This document shows positions 34,169 to 43,352 of a DNA stretch of 64,000 nt, piece after piece. Origin of the DNA: UBA1926 sp002337215 (lineage in GTDB: Bacteria > Planctomycetota > Phycisphaerae > Phycisphaerales > UBA1924); NCBI GenBank assembly GCA_963973795.1, contig CAXBAF010000016.1:28104-92103 (forward strand), read 5' to 3'. The translations under genes and the position numbers were made by a program. How positions within the stretch are numbered: the stretch's first letter is position 1; each line of letters starts with the position of its first letter. Below the pieces are notes generated by a model, which was given only the letters and a program-made list of their open reading frames with translations, was not told the DNA's origin and made no database searches.

Positions 34169-34865
34169 CCACATCACCGACGATCGTCTCGCCACTGAAG
34201 CGCTCGAAGAGGTAGAGGCCGGCATGCTCGTCGGCTTCGGCGCCGGGCGCACCGCCTCGCGTGTGATCCAGGCGCTGGGCCACCGCGTTTCAACCGAGGA
34301 ATTCCCGGTCCGGGTCGTCGCCGCGAGCGAGTCCACCGAGGCCCTGTGCCGCGAGGTCGGTCTCGAGGTCGTCGATTTCGCCACCGTCGAGGAACTCGAC
34401 CTGCTCATCGACGGGGCCGACGAGATCGACCGATCAATGCGGATGCTCAAGGGCAGCCGGGGCGCGGTCGCTCGCGAGCGCATGATCGCGTGGGCGAGCC
34501 GGCGGCGGGTCTACATGGTCGGATCCGAAAAGGTCAGCCCATACCTGGGCATGAACTGCATGCTCAGCATCGCCGTCATGCCGTTCGGCCTCGCCTCAAC
34601 ACGGGCGTCAGTCCGCCGGCTCGGGCTCAACGGTGTGATCCGGCGCGGCTTCGCGGGTGAGTTCTATGTCACCGACAACGCGAACCTGATCCTCGAGGTC
34701 TCGCTCCCCGAAGGCCTGGATCTTGAGGAAATCGATACGGAATTGCACCGTATCCCGGGCGTCGTCGAGCACGGGCTGTTCCTCGACGAGGCCGACGCGG
34801 TTTTGATCGAGCACGAGGGCGGCGCGATCGAGACTTTAACGTCAGAACCGCGTGGCTTTGCGTGA
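34161..34865 (+). CDS. rpiA: Ribose-5-phosphate isomerase A
   Basis: RpiA interconverts ribose 5-phosphate and ribulose 5-phosphate in the pentose phosphate pathway. The 234-residue product has the phosphate-binding VGFGAGRTASRVI, the active-site DGADEID with its two Asp residues, and KGSRGAVARERMIA with the catalytic Lys and Glu. The usual Gly-rich KGGGG is altered to KGSRG. A TTG start at 34161 is chosen because it begins right at the conserved domain, and the ALDH stop overlaps it. AAGGGAT lies 6 bases upstream. Translational coupling to the ALDH gene is therefore likely. Confidence 0.92.
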   Translation: MSDHITDDRLATEALEEVEAGMLVGFGAGRTASRVIQALGHRVSTEEFPVRVVAASESTEALCREVGLEVVDFATVEELDLLIDGADEIDRSMRMLKGSRGAVARERMIAWASRRRVYMVGSEKVSPYLGMNCMLSIAVMPFGLASTRASVRRLGLNGVIRRGFAGEFYVTDNANLILEVSLPEGLDLEEIDTELHRIPGVVEHGLFLDEADAVLIEHEGGAIETLTSEPRGFA

Positions 34866-34985
34866 GTAATCTGTCCGCGTTCCGTTTCCACCTGTTCCGG
34901 GCGTGTTGGCGGCCGGTTTGAGGCCGGATGACGCTGGAGAGGCGATGAAAATTCAAGCAAAATGGCAGTCGCGTGTAGTGACCGC

Positions 34986-34991
34986 TAAACT
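34986..34991 (+). promoter_or_regulatory. -10-like TAAACT box of the DUF11 lipoprotein gene
   Basis: TAAACT with a weak TGGCAG 17 bases upstream (34963-34968). The leader would be about 108 bases and contains a hairpin, TCCCCGC (35043-35049) with GTGGGGA (35059-35065), including one G-T pair. Confidence 0.4.
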
Positions 34992-35105
34992 CACCCTGAA
35001 GAGGATGCTGTTCGGAGTGAACACATTCTGAGATCCGAATTTTCCCCGCACGGGAATCGTGGGGATCTGTTCAAGTCGAGCAAGAGAATACAAGGAGTTT
35101 CTGCG

Positions 35106-36773
35106 ATGCGATCGCGCAATACTATCAAGAACGCGGCGATGACCGCCCTCGTCGTGGGCCTCGCCGGCCTGCTCGGGGCGTGTGAATCGACCGGTACGAC
35201 CACAAGCACCGCGCCGCGCGGCGCGGGTTCGGGCTCGCCGACGTTCCTGTCGACGCCGTCCGCCAAGCCCGCTGCGAAGCCCGCAGCTCGGGCCGCGGAC
35301 CCCGCCCCGGCCGCTCCGGTCGTCCGTCGCACCGCCGCGCCGGCCCGGAACAACTGCAACTACAGCCCTGATGCGGGCGCTGGCATGGGTGTCGCCGCGA
35401 TGGCGTTCCCGACCGGCGATGCCGGCAGCAGCGCCCTGATGCTCCACACCGTGATGCCCAACCAGGTCCGTCGCGGTGCGGAATTCGGGTACGAGTACCA
35501 CATCACCAACATCACCGGTGGCACACTCCAGAACGTCGCGGTCACCCTCGAGAGCCAGAGCAACCTCGACGTTATCAGCGCCACCCCGGCCGCAATGAGC
35601 GGCGCCGCGGGCAACACCTGGGCGATCGGTGATCTCGGCCCCTGCGAGACCCGCGTCATCCGCGTGACCGCGACCGCCAACTCGACCGGCACCGCCGGCA
35701 ACTGCGTGAGCGTGTCTTACAACAACTCGCTCTGCGCCGTCACCCAGGTCGTCGATCCGGAACTGACCATCGCGAAGACCGCGACCCCGCGCGTCCTCCG
35801 CTGCGATCCGATCACCCTCACCTATGAGGTCTGCAACCCGGGCACCGGCGTCGCCAGCGGCGTCGTCATCCGTGACACCCTGCCCAACGGTCTGACCGTC
35901 AACGGCAGCCGCAACATCGAGATCCCCGTCGGCGACCTCGCCGCCGGCGAATGCGCGACCCGCGAGGTCGTCGCGATGGCCGCCAGCACCGGCGAGTTCT
36001 GCTCGCCCGCCGCCGCCGCTTCCGGCGAAGGCCTGACCGCCAACTCGGGTGAGCCCTGCACCGTCGTGGTTGCCCCGAGCCTGGAGATCGCGTGCAACGC
36101 CCGCGATCGTCAGTACATCGGCCGCAACTCGCAGTACGAGTTCACCGTCTCCAACAACGGTGACGGCGTTGCCGCCAACACCGTCGTCAACGTCTCGCTC
36201 CCGGGCGGCGCTGAGTTCGTCAGCGGCTCCAACGGTGCGATGCCCACCGGCAACACCGTTGCCTTCCAGGTCGGCAGCCTCCGTCCCGGTGCGTCCGAGA
36301 CGGTCAGCGTGACACTCAAGGCCCGCACCGCCGGCGACTTCCGCGTCGGTGCCACCGCCTCGGGCAACTGCGCCGAGCCGGTCAGCACCCAGTGCGAGAC
36401 CAACTTCCGCGGCATCCCGGCCATCCTCCTCGAGGTCGTCGACCTCGTCGACCCGGTCGAGGTGGGCACCACGACCACCTACCGCATCACGGTTACCAAC
36501 CAGGGCTCGGCCGCTGACCAGAACGTCCGCATCACCTGCGTCCTGCCCGACGAGCAGGAGTTCGTCAACGCCACCGGCGCGACGAGCAGCACGATGAGCG
36601 GCAAGACCGTGACCTTCAACCCGGTCGCGACCCTCGCGCCGGGTGCCCAGGCTTCCTGGGACCTCGTCGTCCGTGCGACCGGCGAGGCTGACGTCCGCTT
36701 CGCGGTCGAGATGACCAGCGACTCCTTCACGCGTCCGGTGCGTGAGACCGAGTCGACCAACCTCTACGAGTAA
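35106..36773 (+). CDS. DUF11-repeat lipoprotein
   Basis: The 555-residue product is probably a surface lipoprotein: after a short basic start the lipobox LLGAC follows (Cys near residue 26). An Ala/Pro/Thr-rich linker leads to repeated beta-sandwich domains of the DUF11 'conserved repeat' type. They are seen in KTATPRVLRCDPITLTYEVCNPGTGVA, ISVSNNGDGVAANTVVNVSLPGG-like and TYRITVTNQGSAADQNVRITCVLP segments, giving about four copies. Such proteins are common cell-envelope components in planctomycetes. A clean AAGGAG ribosome site, heavily GC-ending codons and a 12-bp terminator suggest high expression. Confidence 0.85.
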   Translation: MRSRNTIKNAAMTALVVGLAGLLGACESTGTTTSTAPRGAGSGSPTFLSTPSAKPAAKPAARAADPAPAAPVVRRTAAPARNNCNYSPDAGAGMGVAAMAFPTGDAGSSALMLHTVMPNQVRRGAEFGYEYHITNITGGTLQNVAVTLESQSNLDVISATPAAMSGAAGNTWAIGDLGPCETRVIRVTATANSTGTAGNCVSVSYNNSLCAVTQVVDPELTIAKTATPRVLRCDPITLTYEVCNPGTGVASGVVIRDTLPNGLTVNGSRNIEIPVGDLAAGECATREVVAMAASTGEFCSPAAAASGEGLTANSGEPCTVVVAPSLEIACNARDRQYIGRNSQYEFTVSNNGDGVAANTVVNVSLPGGAEFVSGSNGAMPTGNTVAFQVGSLRPGASETVSVTLKARTAGDFRVGATASGNCAEPVSTQCETNFRGIPAILLEVVDLVDPVEVGTTTTYRITVTNQGSAADQNVRITCVLPDEQEFVNATGATSSTMSGKTVTFNPVATLAPGAQASWDLVVRATGEADVRFAVEMTSDSFTRPVRETESTNLYE

Positions 36774-36804
36774 TCCTCGCAGAGTCTGGCAACTTGATTC
36801 TGAC

Positions 36805-36837
36805 ACAGGCCCGCGGGAAACCGCGGGCCTGTTCTTT
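36805..36837 (+). terminator. Intrinsic terminator of the DUF11 lipoprotein gene
   Basis: ACAGGCCCGCGG-GAAA-CCGCGGGCCTGT forms a perfect 12-bp stem followed by TCTTT. Confidence 0.9.
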
Positions 36838-36913
36838 GCGCGGTTCTCTCTTTGCTCACGGCCCAGTTCCACCCAGCCGAGCGCCCGTAACGCCTTTGGC
36901 GTACGAGCGCACG

Positions 36914-36937
36914 AAAAAGCCCGCTGAAGCGGGCTTT
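36914..36937 (-). terminator. Terminator of icd (usable from both strands)
   Basis: AAAGCCCGC-TGAA-GCGGGCTTT forms a 9-bp stem. On the minus strand it ends in TTTTTCG, just beyond the icd stop. Confidence 0.75.
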
Positions 36938-36962
36938 GTTCGAAGCAATGGAAGGCGTGCGG

Positions 36963-38450
36963 TTACTGGCCCTGCGCCAGGCTGTAGCCGGGCAGGCCGT
37001 CATAGGTCCGCAGCGGCTGGAAGTCTGCGACCTCGAACTTCTCGGCGACCTTCCGCAGCAGATGCACCGTGGGCATCTGCCCGATCTGGCCAAGATGCAG
37101 ATCCGGGTCGCGGAGCTCAAACCGCACGCGGCAGTAGTCCACAATCTCGGTGTAAAGCGAGCCGCTCGGCCAAACCTGCGTTCCCCGGCTCGACATCATC
37201 GTGACCTTGAACGGCGTGCCCTCCGCGATCCGCTCCATCCGTCGGGCGAGATCGAGCACAGGGATCACCGTCGCGACGTAGATATCGCAACCCGCCACCT
37301 GGCTCGGCGTCGTCTCGAAGGTCCGCATCAGGCGGTTGACGTTCGGCCTTGTCGGCGGTGTATACGAAGGTGCGTTCGTCTCGGGAACGGTCCTCGCCTC
37401 GCGCCCCGAGGGCTGCTTGCCAAGCCGATCGGCGATCGCCTGCGCGAACGCGGATGTGCCGACGGGTTGCTTCTCGCCCTTCACGTCGCCGGTGTGCACG
37501 CCGTCCTCGAGCGTCGCGAGCAGCGCGTTCTCGATCAGCACCGCGTCGTGGTGCAGACCGAGATGCCGCAGCATCATCAGCCCGCTCAGCAGCAGGCTCG
37601 TCGGGTTCGCGATCCCCTTGCCCGCGATATCGGGGGCCGTTCCGTGCACCGCCTCGAAGATCGCGATCTGGTCGCCGATGTTCGCGGAGGGCGCAAACCC
37701 GAGCCCACCCACGAGACCCGCCGCGAGATCGCTGACGATGTCGCCCTGGAGGTTGGGCAGCACGACCATCTTGTACGCCTCGGGGCGGAGCACGAGGTTC
37801 ATGCACAGCGCGTCGATGATCACGTCCGCCGTCTCGATCGTCGGGTGATCGTCTGCGGTGTTGTGGAACCGCTCGAGGAACATCCCGTCGGTCATCTTCA
37901 TGATGTTCGCCTTGTGCGCACAATGCACGAGGTCGATCCCGAGCGTCTCGGCCGTCTTGAACGCGAACCGGTGCACCTGGTCACACCCGGGGGCGCTGAT
38001 CAGCCGCTTGCATTCAACGACGTCGCTCGTCAGCCTGTTCTCCACGCCGCCGTAGGTGTCCTCGATATTCTCGCGGACCACGTAGATGTCGACCGGCACG
38101 CCCGCCCGGCTGAAGACCGTGTCCACCCCAGGCAGGCTCTGGAAGTGCCGAAGATTCGCGAACGTCGCGAACGTCTTGCGGAGCGTGACGTTGATCGACT
38201 TGCCACCCCCGCCAATCGGCGTCCCCATGGGCCCCTTGTAGAGCAGGCCCGTCGTCTCAATCGTCTCGATCGCCTCGTCGGTCATCCCACGGGTATCACC
38301 AGCCGCGAACACCCGTTCGCCCATCTCCACCGGGATGAACTCGATCGAATCGAGCACCCCCGCGGCCTGGAAGACCGCGAGACAGGCGTCCGCGATCTCA
38401 GGGCCGATGCCGTCGCCTTTCGCGAGCGCGATCCGAATCTTGTCTGCCAT
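36963..38450 (-). CDS. icd: NADP-type isocitrate dehydrogenase, Thermus-like long form
   Basis: Isocitrate dehydrogenase converts isocitrate to 2-oxoglutarate and CO2. The 495-residue product belongs to the monocistronic long type with a C-terminal extension. Seen are IALAKGDGIGPEI, SINVTLRKTFATFANLRHFQSLPGV (isocitrate and metal binding) and YVVRENIEDTYGGVE, a loop with the phosphorylated Ser position replaced. The Lys-bearing VHCAHKANIMKMTDGMF follows, then GDIVSDLAAGLVGGLGFAPSANIG and EAVHGTAPDIAGKGIANPTSLLLS. The last 150 residues form an extra alpha/beta domain. An AGGAG site precedes ATG 38450, and a strong terminator follows the stop. Confidence 0.93.
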   Translation of the reverse strand: MADKIRIALAKGDGIGPEIADACLAVFQAAGVLDSIEFIPVEMGERVFAAGDTRGMTDEAIETIETTGLLYKGPMGTPIGGGGKSINVTLRKTFATFANLRHFQSLPGVDTVFSRAGVPVDIYVVRENIEDTYGGVENRLTSDVVECKRLISAPGCDQVHRFAFKTAETLGIDLVHCAHKANIMKMTDGMFLERFHNTADDHPTIETADVIIDALCMNLVLRPEAYKMVVLPNLQGDIVSDLAAGLVGGLGFAPSANIGDQIAIFEAVHGTAPDIAGKGIANPTSLLLSGLMMLRHLGLHHDAVLIENALLATLEDGVHTGDVKGEKQPVGTSAFAQAIADRLGKQPSGREARTVPETNAPSYTPPTRPNVNRLMRTFETTPSQVAGCDIYVATVIPVLDLARRMERIAEGTPFKVTMMSSRGTQVWPSGSLYTEIVDYCRVRFELRDPDLHLGQIGQMPTVHLLRKVAEKFEVADFQPLRTYDGLPGYSLAQGQ

Positions 38451-38640
38451 GCCGTCGTCTCCTGTTTCGAGAGGCTCCGAAGGATCTCCGCGTGCTGAAT
38501 CCGACCATCTGAGTCAAAGCAGGCCGGCGGCGGGGCGAAGGATATCGCCCGCGTCCCGTGTGAACCACACCCGGGTGAGTCCAGTCACGCCTTCGCAACC
38601 GTCCCCCGGAAGCACCGCAACCGGACGCGCTGCAAATCGT

Positions 38641-39636
38641 CTATCGGCGATCCGGCTGTTCGACCGCAGCAGCACGGCGGAGACGTTCACGGATCGCGTC
38701 CCAGATTTCCGATTCCGAGAGCAGCGGAAAGACGACCACGATCAACGCCGGCTCCGATTCGTCCGCCTCGCGGAGGGCCGCGTAGAGCCGGGCACCGTAC
38801 GCGGATGCGAGCCCGGGCATGTTGATCCCCAAATGCGGCTCGCTCACCACCACCCGACGGCCAGGCGGCGAAAGCAGCGCGACCCGCCCGCCCGCGTCCG
38901 CAACGACGCGGGACAGCGCCGTGACGTCCTCGAGCAGCAGGACCGGCGCCCGCGGCTGATAGTGGGGGCCCACCAGCCCCGGTGACGACGCGACCTCGTC
39001 CCTCTTCGTCTCCTCACCAGAGACCGTGACAGCCCCGATCACGGGTTCCAGATCTTCGACACCCAGCACACCGCGTCGGAGGATCCGAGCGGATCCATTC
39101 ACCGAGAGGTCGAGCACCGTCGATTCAATCCCCGCCCGGCAGGGCCCCCCGTCGAGGATGAGGATGTCATGTTCGCCGAAATGCTGCCGCACGTGCGACG
39201 CCCGGGTCGGCGAGATATATCCCGACGGATTCGCACTGGGGCCCACGACCGGCCCGCCGAACGCCTCAATCAGCGCGATCGTTACGGGGTGGTCCGGGGC
39301 GCGAACAGCCACGGTCTCGCCGCCCCCGGTCACGATGGACGGGATCAGGTCCGATCTTGGGAGCACGAGCGTCAGCGGGCCGGGCCAGAACGCAGCCGCC
39401 GCTTTCTCCGCGGCTCCGGGCCAGGACGAAACGCAACGTTGCGCCATCTCCGCATCGCTGACATGCACGATGAGCGGGTTGTTTCCGGGGCGACCCTTCG
39501 CGGCAAAGACCCGCTCGATCGCCGCCGGGTTCGTCACGTCCGCACCGAGCCCGTACACCGTTTCGGTCGGGAACGCCACCAATCGGCCTTCCGTGAGCCG
39601 TGCGACCGCCGCCTCGATGTCAGAAGAGTCGGTCAT
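38641..39636 (-). CDS. tsaC: L-threonylcarbamoyladenylate synthase, YrdC-Sua5 type
   Basis: This enzyme makes threonylcarbamoyl-AMP from threonine, bicarbonate and ATP, the first step of t6A modification of ANN-decoding tRNAs. The 331-residue protein has a YrdC domain (VAFPTETVYGLGADVTN, KGRPGNNPLIVHV, FWPGPLTLVLPRS, VAVRAPDHP, VGPSANPSG) and then a C-terminal Sua5 domain of about 110 residues (LVGPHYQPRAPVLLLED). It is therefore the long Sua5 form, not the single-domain TsaC. ATG 39636 is preferred over the codon at 39654. It starts 34 bases downstream of the TolC-like gene on the same strand, so they may be cotranscribed. Confidence 0.9.
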   Translation of the reverse strand: MTDSSDIEAAVARLTEGRLVAFPTETVYGLGADVTNPAAIERVFAAKGRPGNNPLIVHVSDAEMAQRCVSSWPGAAEKAAAAFWPGPLTLVLPRSDLIPSIVTGGGETVAVRAPDHPVTIALIEAFGGPVVGPSANPSGYISPTRASHVRQHFGEHDILILDGGPCRAGIESTVLDLSVNGSARILRRGVLGVEDLEPVIGAVTVSGEETKRDEVASSPGLVGPHYQPRAPVLLLEDVTALSRVVADAGGRVALLSPPGRRVVVSEPHLGINMPGLASAYGARLYAALREADESEPALIVVVFPLLSESEIWDAIRERLRRAAAVEQPDRR

Positions 39637-39669
39637 CGCACCCCCGCAAGCCACGACCGCGCGGCGAGA

Positions 39670-41589
39670 TCATTGCGACTCTGAATCCTCGACCTCCGAA
39701 CCGGCGTCGCCGGTCGTCAGGCTCACCGATCGCTCACGCTGCTCGATCTGATTGGCGTCCGGCACAACGAAGTTGATCCGGTTCCGCGTCAGCGTCGTCC
39801 CCGTCGCCTCCGCGAGGCGTGCGATCGCCCGGTTGTAGTCGATCAACGCCGCGACCTCCGCTCGCTCCGCGGCCGCGAGCGCATCCTGCTGCCCGAATTC
39901 GAGATTGAGCCGCTCAACGGTGAACCCCCGGTCGGTGAGTTCCTTCTCGACCAGCAGCGTCCGCAGCGCCTCGGCCGCGGCGATTCTCGTCGCCTTGGCC
40001 TGCTCGATAAGCCGGTAGTTCGTCTTCACGTCATCGACCGCGTTCTTCACGCCGAGCACCGTGTTCTGCACCGCGCGGCGGTACGAGATCACCGATCGCA
40101 TCCGCTCGAGGCGACGCTGACGGAACTCCGCCTCCGCCCCCCGGTTGCCGATCGGCTGCTCAAAGAACAGCCCCAGCACGAACTCATCCAGAAACTCGTT
40201 GTCGGAGATCTCGCTATACGCCCGATCGCCGTACTCGTCGAATCCGAGCAGCGACGCCTGGGCACGGAGATCCAACTGGGGCAGCAGCCCGTTCTCCGCG
40301 ACCGTCTCCCTGATCGACGCGTCGTCGATCGCGAGCAGGGCCGTGTCGATCTCGGGTCGGTTCTCGACCGCTGTCCGGATCTCCTCAACCAGGCTCAGCA
40401 CGATCGGCTCGTCGATCGCACGATCGCTGGGGATCAGCATCACCTCCGAACCGACAGGGAATGCCGGGTCGTTCATCAACGCCTTGAGCTGGTCGCTCGC
40501 GCGACGCATCGAACGCTGCGCACGGAGCAGATCACCCTTCCGGGTTTCCACCGTCGACACCGCGTCGGCAACCTGAGCCTGCACCGCATCGAGCACGAGA
40601 CGGGCCTTGATGTCCTCCCGGACGCCGAGACCACGCTCGAGCTGGGCCTGCACGATCGAGAGCTCGCGGTACGCCCGCACGAGGTCCCAGTAGGCCGACT
40701 CGGTCTCCGTCACCGTGGTGATCAGGTCGCTCTTGAGCGACGCGATCGCCGCCCGCTCGGCGTTCCGAGACAGCCGCACGCTCGCGAGCCCGACATCCGA
40801 ACCAAACCCCCGGAGCAGGGGCTGGTCGAGCTGGAAGCTGATGTTGACCGAGGTCCCGGGGTTGGGGCTCGGGACCGCCCCGAACGATGTCTGTCGCACG
40901 TCGCTGTAGACGATCTCGTTGCTCGCGCTGAATTGCCCACCCGTCACCAGGCTCCGCCTGAACCCCGTCGAAGACTGCACGGTCTGCAGCGAATCCTGCA
41001 CCTCGTTCAGACCCGGGATAAAACCAGGCCCCGCTTGCGGCGTGTCCCGGTCCGTCCACGTCAGGTCGCTGAAGAACACCCAGTCAAACGCGCTCTCCGC
41101 CGCCGTCACCGAGGCCTCGCTGATCGCGGGCCCAAGCGTCGCGTCCTGCACCGTCAGGTTGCGTTCGACGCACGAACGGATCGCGTGCCGCAGCCCGACA
41201 GTCACCGTTTTCGGTGGGTCGCCCATGAGATCTTCGCCGAGGATCTCCCGTTTCTCAACCCCCGACGGGTAGTTGAACGGGTTGTACGACGCCTCGATCT
41301 CGGCCAGGTACTCCGGCTTTATTTCGAGGTCTTTCGACGCCGCCGCGCGCTGCAGTTTCTGCGCCTCTCGGCTCGCGTCGAGCTTCTCGATCTCCATCTC
41401 GAGCGCCCGACGCACGGAATCCCGGAGCGACGCCTCGCTCTCCGCGGAGATCGGACCCCGGCACCCGGCGCCCGCCGAGAGAAGGAGCGCCAAACTCACT
41501 CCCAGACCGGCGCGAAGCGATCCGCGTCCGGTCGGTGCCATCCAGTGACTTTGTTGGTGAGTACGTCGCGTCTGTGCGGTTCCGTGCAT
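39670..41589 (-). CDS. TolC-like outer-membrane efflux lipoprotein
   Basis: This looks like an outer-membrane factor of a type I export or RND efflux system. The 639-residue product has a lipobox (LLSAGAGC) and long alpha-helical coiled-coil regions repeated in two halves. Visible examples are QLERGLGVREDIKARLVLDAVQAQVADAVSTVE and RTLLVEKELTDRGFTVERLNLEFG. FDWVFFSDLTWTDRDTP is a beta-barrel-like segment. These are the tandem repeats of TolC-type proteins. Translation from ATG 41589 gives a long basic N-region but has a TACAAT box 5 bases upstream, while ATG 41541 is an alternative. No inner-membrane pump or membrane fusion protein adjoins it. Confidence 0.85.
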   Translation of the reverse strand: MHGTAQTRRTHQQSHWMAPTGRGSLRAGLGVSLALLLSAGAGCRGPISAESEASLRDSVRRALEMEIEKLDASREAQKLQRAAASKDLEIKPEYLAEIEASYNPFNYPSGVEKREILGEDLMGDPPKTVTVGLRHAIRSCVERNLTVQDATLGPAISEASVTAAESAFDWVFFSDLTWTDRDTPQAGPGFIPGLNEVQDSLQTVQSSTGFRRSLVTGGQFSASNEIVYSDVRQTSFGAVPSPNPGTSVNISFQLDQPLLRGFGSDVGLASVRLSRNAERAAIASLKSDLITTVTETESAYWDLVRAYRELSIVQAQLERGLGVREDIKARLVLDAVQAQVADAVSTVETRKGDLLRAQRSMRRASDQLKALMNDPAFPVGSEVMLIPSDRAIDEPIVLSLVEEIRTAVENRPEIDTALLAIDDASIRETVAENGLLPQLDLRAQASLLGFDEYGDRAYSEISDNEFLDEFVLGLFFEQPIGNRGAEAEFRQRRLERMRSVISYRRAVQNTVLGVKNAVDDVKTNYRLIEQAKATRIAAAEALRTLLVEKELTDRGFTVERLNLEFGQQDALAAAERAEVAALIDYNRAIARLAEATGTTLTRNRINFVVPDANQIEQRERSVSLTTGDAGSEVEDSESQ

Positions 41590-41594
41590 CGCCC

Positions 41595-41600
41595 ATTGTA
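41595..41600 (-). promoter_or_regulatory. -10-like TACAAT box before the TolC-like gene
   Basis: Minus-strand TACAAT, 5-base gap, ATG at 41589. Confidence 0.5.
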
Positions 41601-41673
41601 CCGCCTATTCGCGCCGGACCTCGACCGGACTCGGCGAACGACGGTAAACTCAAAGATCAACAAGGAAACACCG

Positions 41674-43302
41674 ATGCGCACACAACTCCGCACCACTCCC
41701 GTCGCTCTCCTGATCGCAATCCTCGGCGCTGTCTGTGCGCCCCACGCCACCGCTCAGGTCGAGCCAATCGACCCGGTCTGGATGGTCGCTGCGCGAGACA
41801 CGCCCCTCCGGTGCGGCGAACTCAGCACCTTCTACGAGGTCGCGACTCTCGAGCGAGGCGATGTCGTCCGCGTGGACGGACGCAACAGCCGCTGGGCCCG
41901 CGTGATCTACCCCGACGACCTGTTCGGCTTCGTCCGCAAGGAGGAAGCCAAGGACGTCTCGCTCAAAGGCAACGGGACCGGCACACTCACCATCGCCGAA
42001 CTGAGCAGCATCAAGGCTCCCAACCGCATCTCGGGCCTCAGCGGAAGCTGGAAGCGTGTCTATCCCGTCGGCGATCTCAAGCCCAATACAACGATCGAGA
42101 TCATTGGCGAAGCACTCTCCAAGGACGGCCAGATGGTCGGCTACCGTGTCAAGCCCCTCCAGCCGCCCGCGGTCGACAGCCCGCCGCACGGCTTCGTCCA
42201 ACTCGCCGCACTCCGCGACGCCAGCAAGGACGAGATCGACGCCCACGTCGCCTCGCGTAAGGCGAGCAGCGGGGCGGCGAAGCCGGAGAAGGAGGCCCAG
42301 GCGCCCAGCGAACAACAGTCGGCCGACGACGCATCGTCGACGCCCGCCGATGCCGAGCAGAGTGACGGGGAGTCGGGCGACACGGAATCGCCGATTGAAG
42401 CCGATAGCGAAGCGGGCGACGCCGGGAGCGAATCAACGCCGGCGACCAATGACGCCGCCGAGCAAGCCGAATCCGGTTCGGCAGGCGAGACACAACCGAC
42501 CCCCGCGAGCACGCCATCGGAGACCTCGACAACCACCCCGACAACCACCCCGGCCAACAGCCCGGGCAGCATCCCAGACGATTCCTTGGTCGATGACATG
42601 GCGATTCCCACGCCTGAGGAACTCGCCGCCCCCGACAACGCCGCCGCCGAGCAAGCCGACTCCGGTTCCGCCGGCGAGTCCGCATCCGAAGCAGCCTCAT
42701 CCGGTGCCTCCGGCTCCAACGCCCAGCAGCCCGCGGTGACTCCCCAGCGGCGCGACTACCTCCTCTGGGAAGAGCTCGAAGCGACACTCACCCGCGTTCG
42801 CCGGGTGGGGGGCTCCACGCTCATGGACAGTCTTGACGAGCTGATCGCCGAGTACGAACGAAGCCTCGCCAACACCGACACGCCGACCGTCCGCGGTGCG
42901 CTCAGCAACCGCCTGGAATGGCTCCGCCTCCGAAAGACCGCTCGCGATCAGCGGCTGGCGCTGGAAGCCGCGCTCCGCGACGCGAAGCAGATCACCGTCG
43001 ACGCCCGCCGGCAGCAGGAGATCTGGCGCACCGCCCGCGGCCACGACATCGTCGGTCGTCTCGTCCCGAGTTCGATCTACGACGGGACCAACCTGCCGCT
43101 CATGTACCGAATCGTCGTCGAGGGCGAGGCGGGGCTGACCCGCACGATCGGGTACGTCCGTGATGATTCGACCCTCAACGTTGGCGGGCTCGTTGGCAGC
43201 ATCGTCGGCGTCGCGGGAGAGGCACGCTACGACGACGCCCTCCGCCTCCGCATCATCACGCCGACCGCCATCGATCGCTTTCAGGCCACCGGCAGGCCCT
43301 GA
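41674..43302 (+). CDS. Secreted SH3-like protein with low-complexity linker
   Basis: The 542-residue product has a signal peptide (TPVALLIAILGAVCAPHATAQ) and an N-terminal region (DVVRVDGRNSRWARVIYPDDLFGFV) like bacterial SH3 domains that bind cell-wall peptides. A long acidic Ala/Ser/Thr/Glu/Pro linker (about residues 200-355) contains a repeated AAEQA(E/D)SGSAGE motif. A helical domain and a C-terminal beta-type region (MYRIVVEGEAGLTRTIGYVRDD) follow. The exact function is unknown, but it looks like an envelope or wall-associated protein. Its ATG has AAGGAAA upstream. It is divergent from the TolC-like gene, 84 bases away. Confidence 0.7.
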   Translation: MRTQLRTTPVALLIAILGAVCAPHATAQVEPIDPVWMVAARDTPLRCGELSTFYEVATLERGDVVRVDGRNSRWARVIYPDDLFGFVRKEEAKDVSLKGNGTGTLTIAELSSIKAPNRISGLSGSWKRVYPVGDLKPNTTIEIIGEALSKDGQMVGYRVKPLQPPAVDSPPHGFVQLAALRDASKDEIDAHVASRKASSGAAKPEKEAQAPSEQQSADDASSTPADAEQSDGESGDTESPIEADSEAGDAGSESTPATNDAAEQAESGSAGETQPTPASTPSETSTTTPTTTPANSPGSIPDDSLVDDMAIPTPEELAAPDNAAAEQADSGSAGESASEAASSGASGSNAQQPAVTPQRRDYLLWEELEATLTRVRRVGGSTLMDSLDELIAEYERSLANTDTPTVRGALSNRLEWLRLRKTARDQRLALEAALRDAKQITVDARRQQEIWRTARGHDIVGRLVPSSIYDGTNLPLMYRIVVEGEAGLTRTIGYVRDDSTLNVGGLVGSIVGVAGEARYDDALRLRIITPTAIDRFQATGRP

Positions 43303-43341
43303 CACACACGTCCCGCTCGCCGCGATCCGCGAACCGGGCGC

Positions 43342-43347
43342 TAGACT
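43342..43347 (+). promoter_or_regulatory. -10-like TAGACT box before the FIST gene
   Basis: TAGACT, 5-base gap, ATG at 43353. Confidence 0.5.
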
Positions 43348-43352
43348 CGCCC

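Noticed and set aside
34953..36872. A 639-codon open frame antisense to the DUF11 lipoprotein
   Set aside because: It is a shadow of the well-supported plus-strand gene and shows only Arg/Gly/Asp-rich translation with no recognisable domain.
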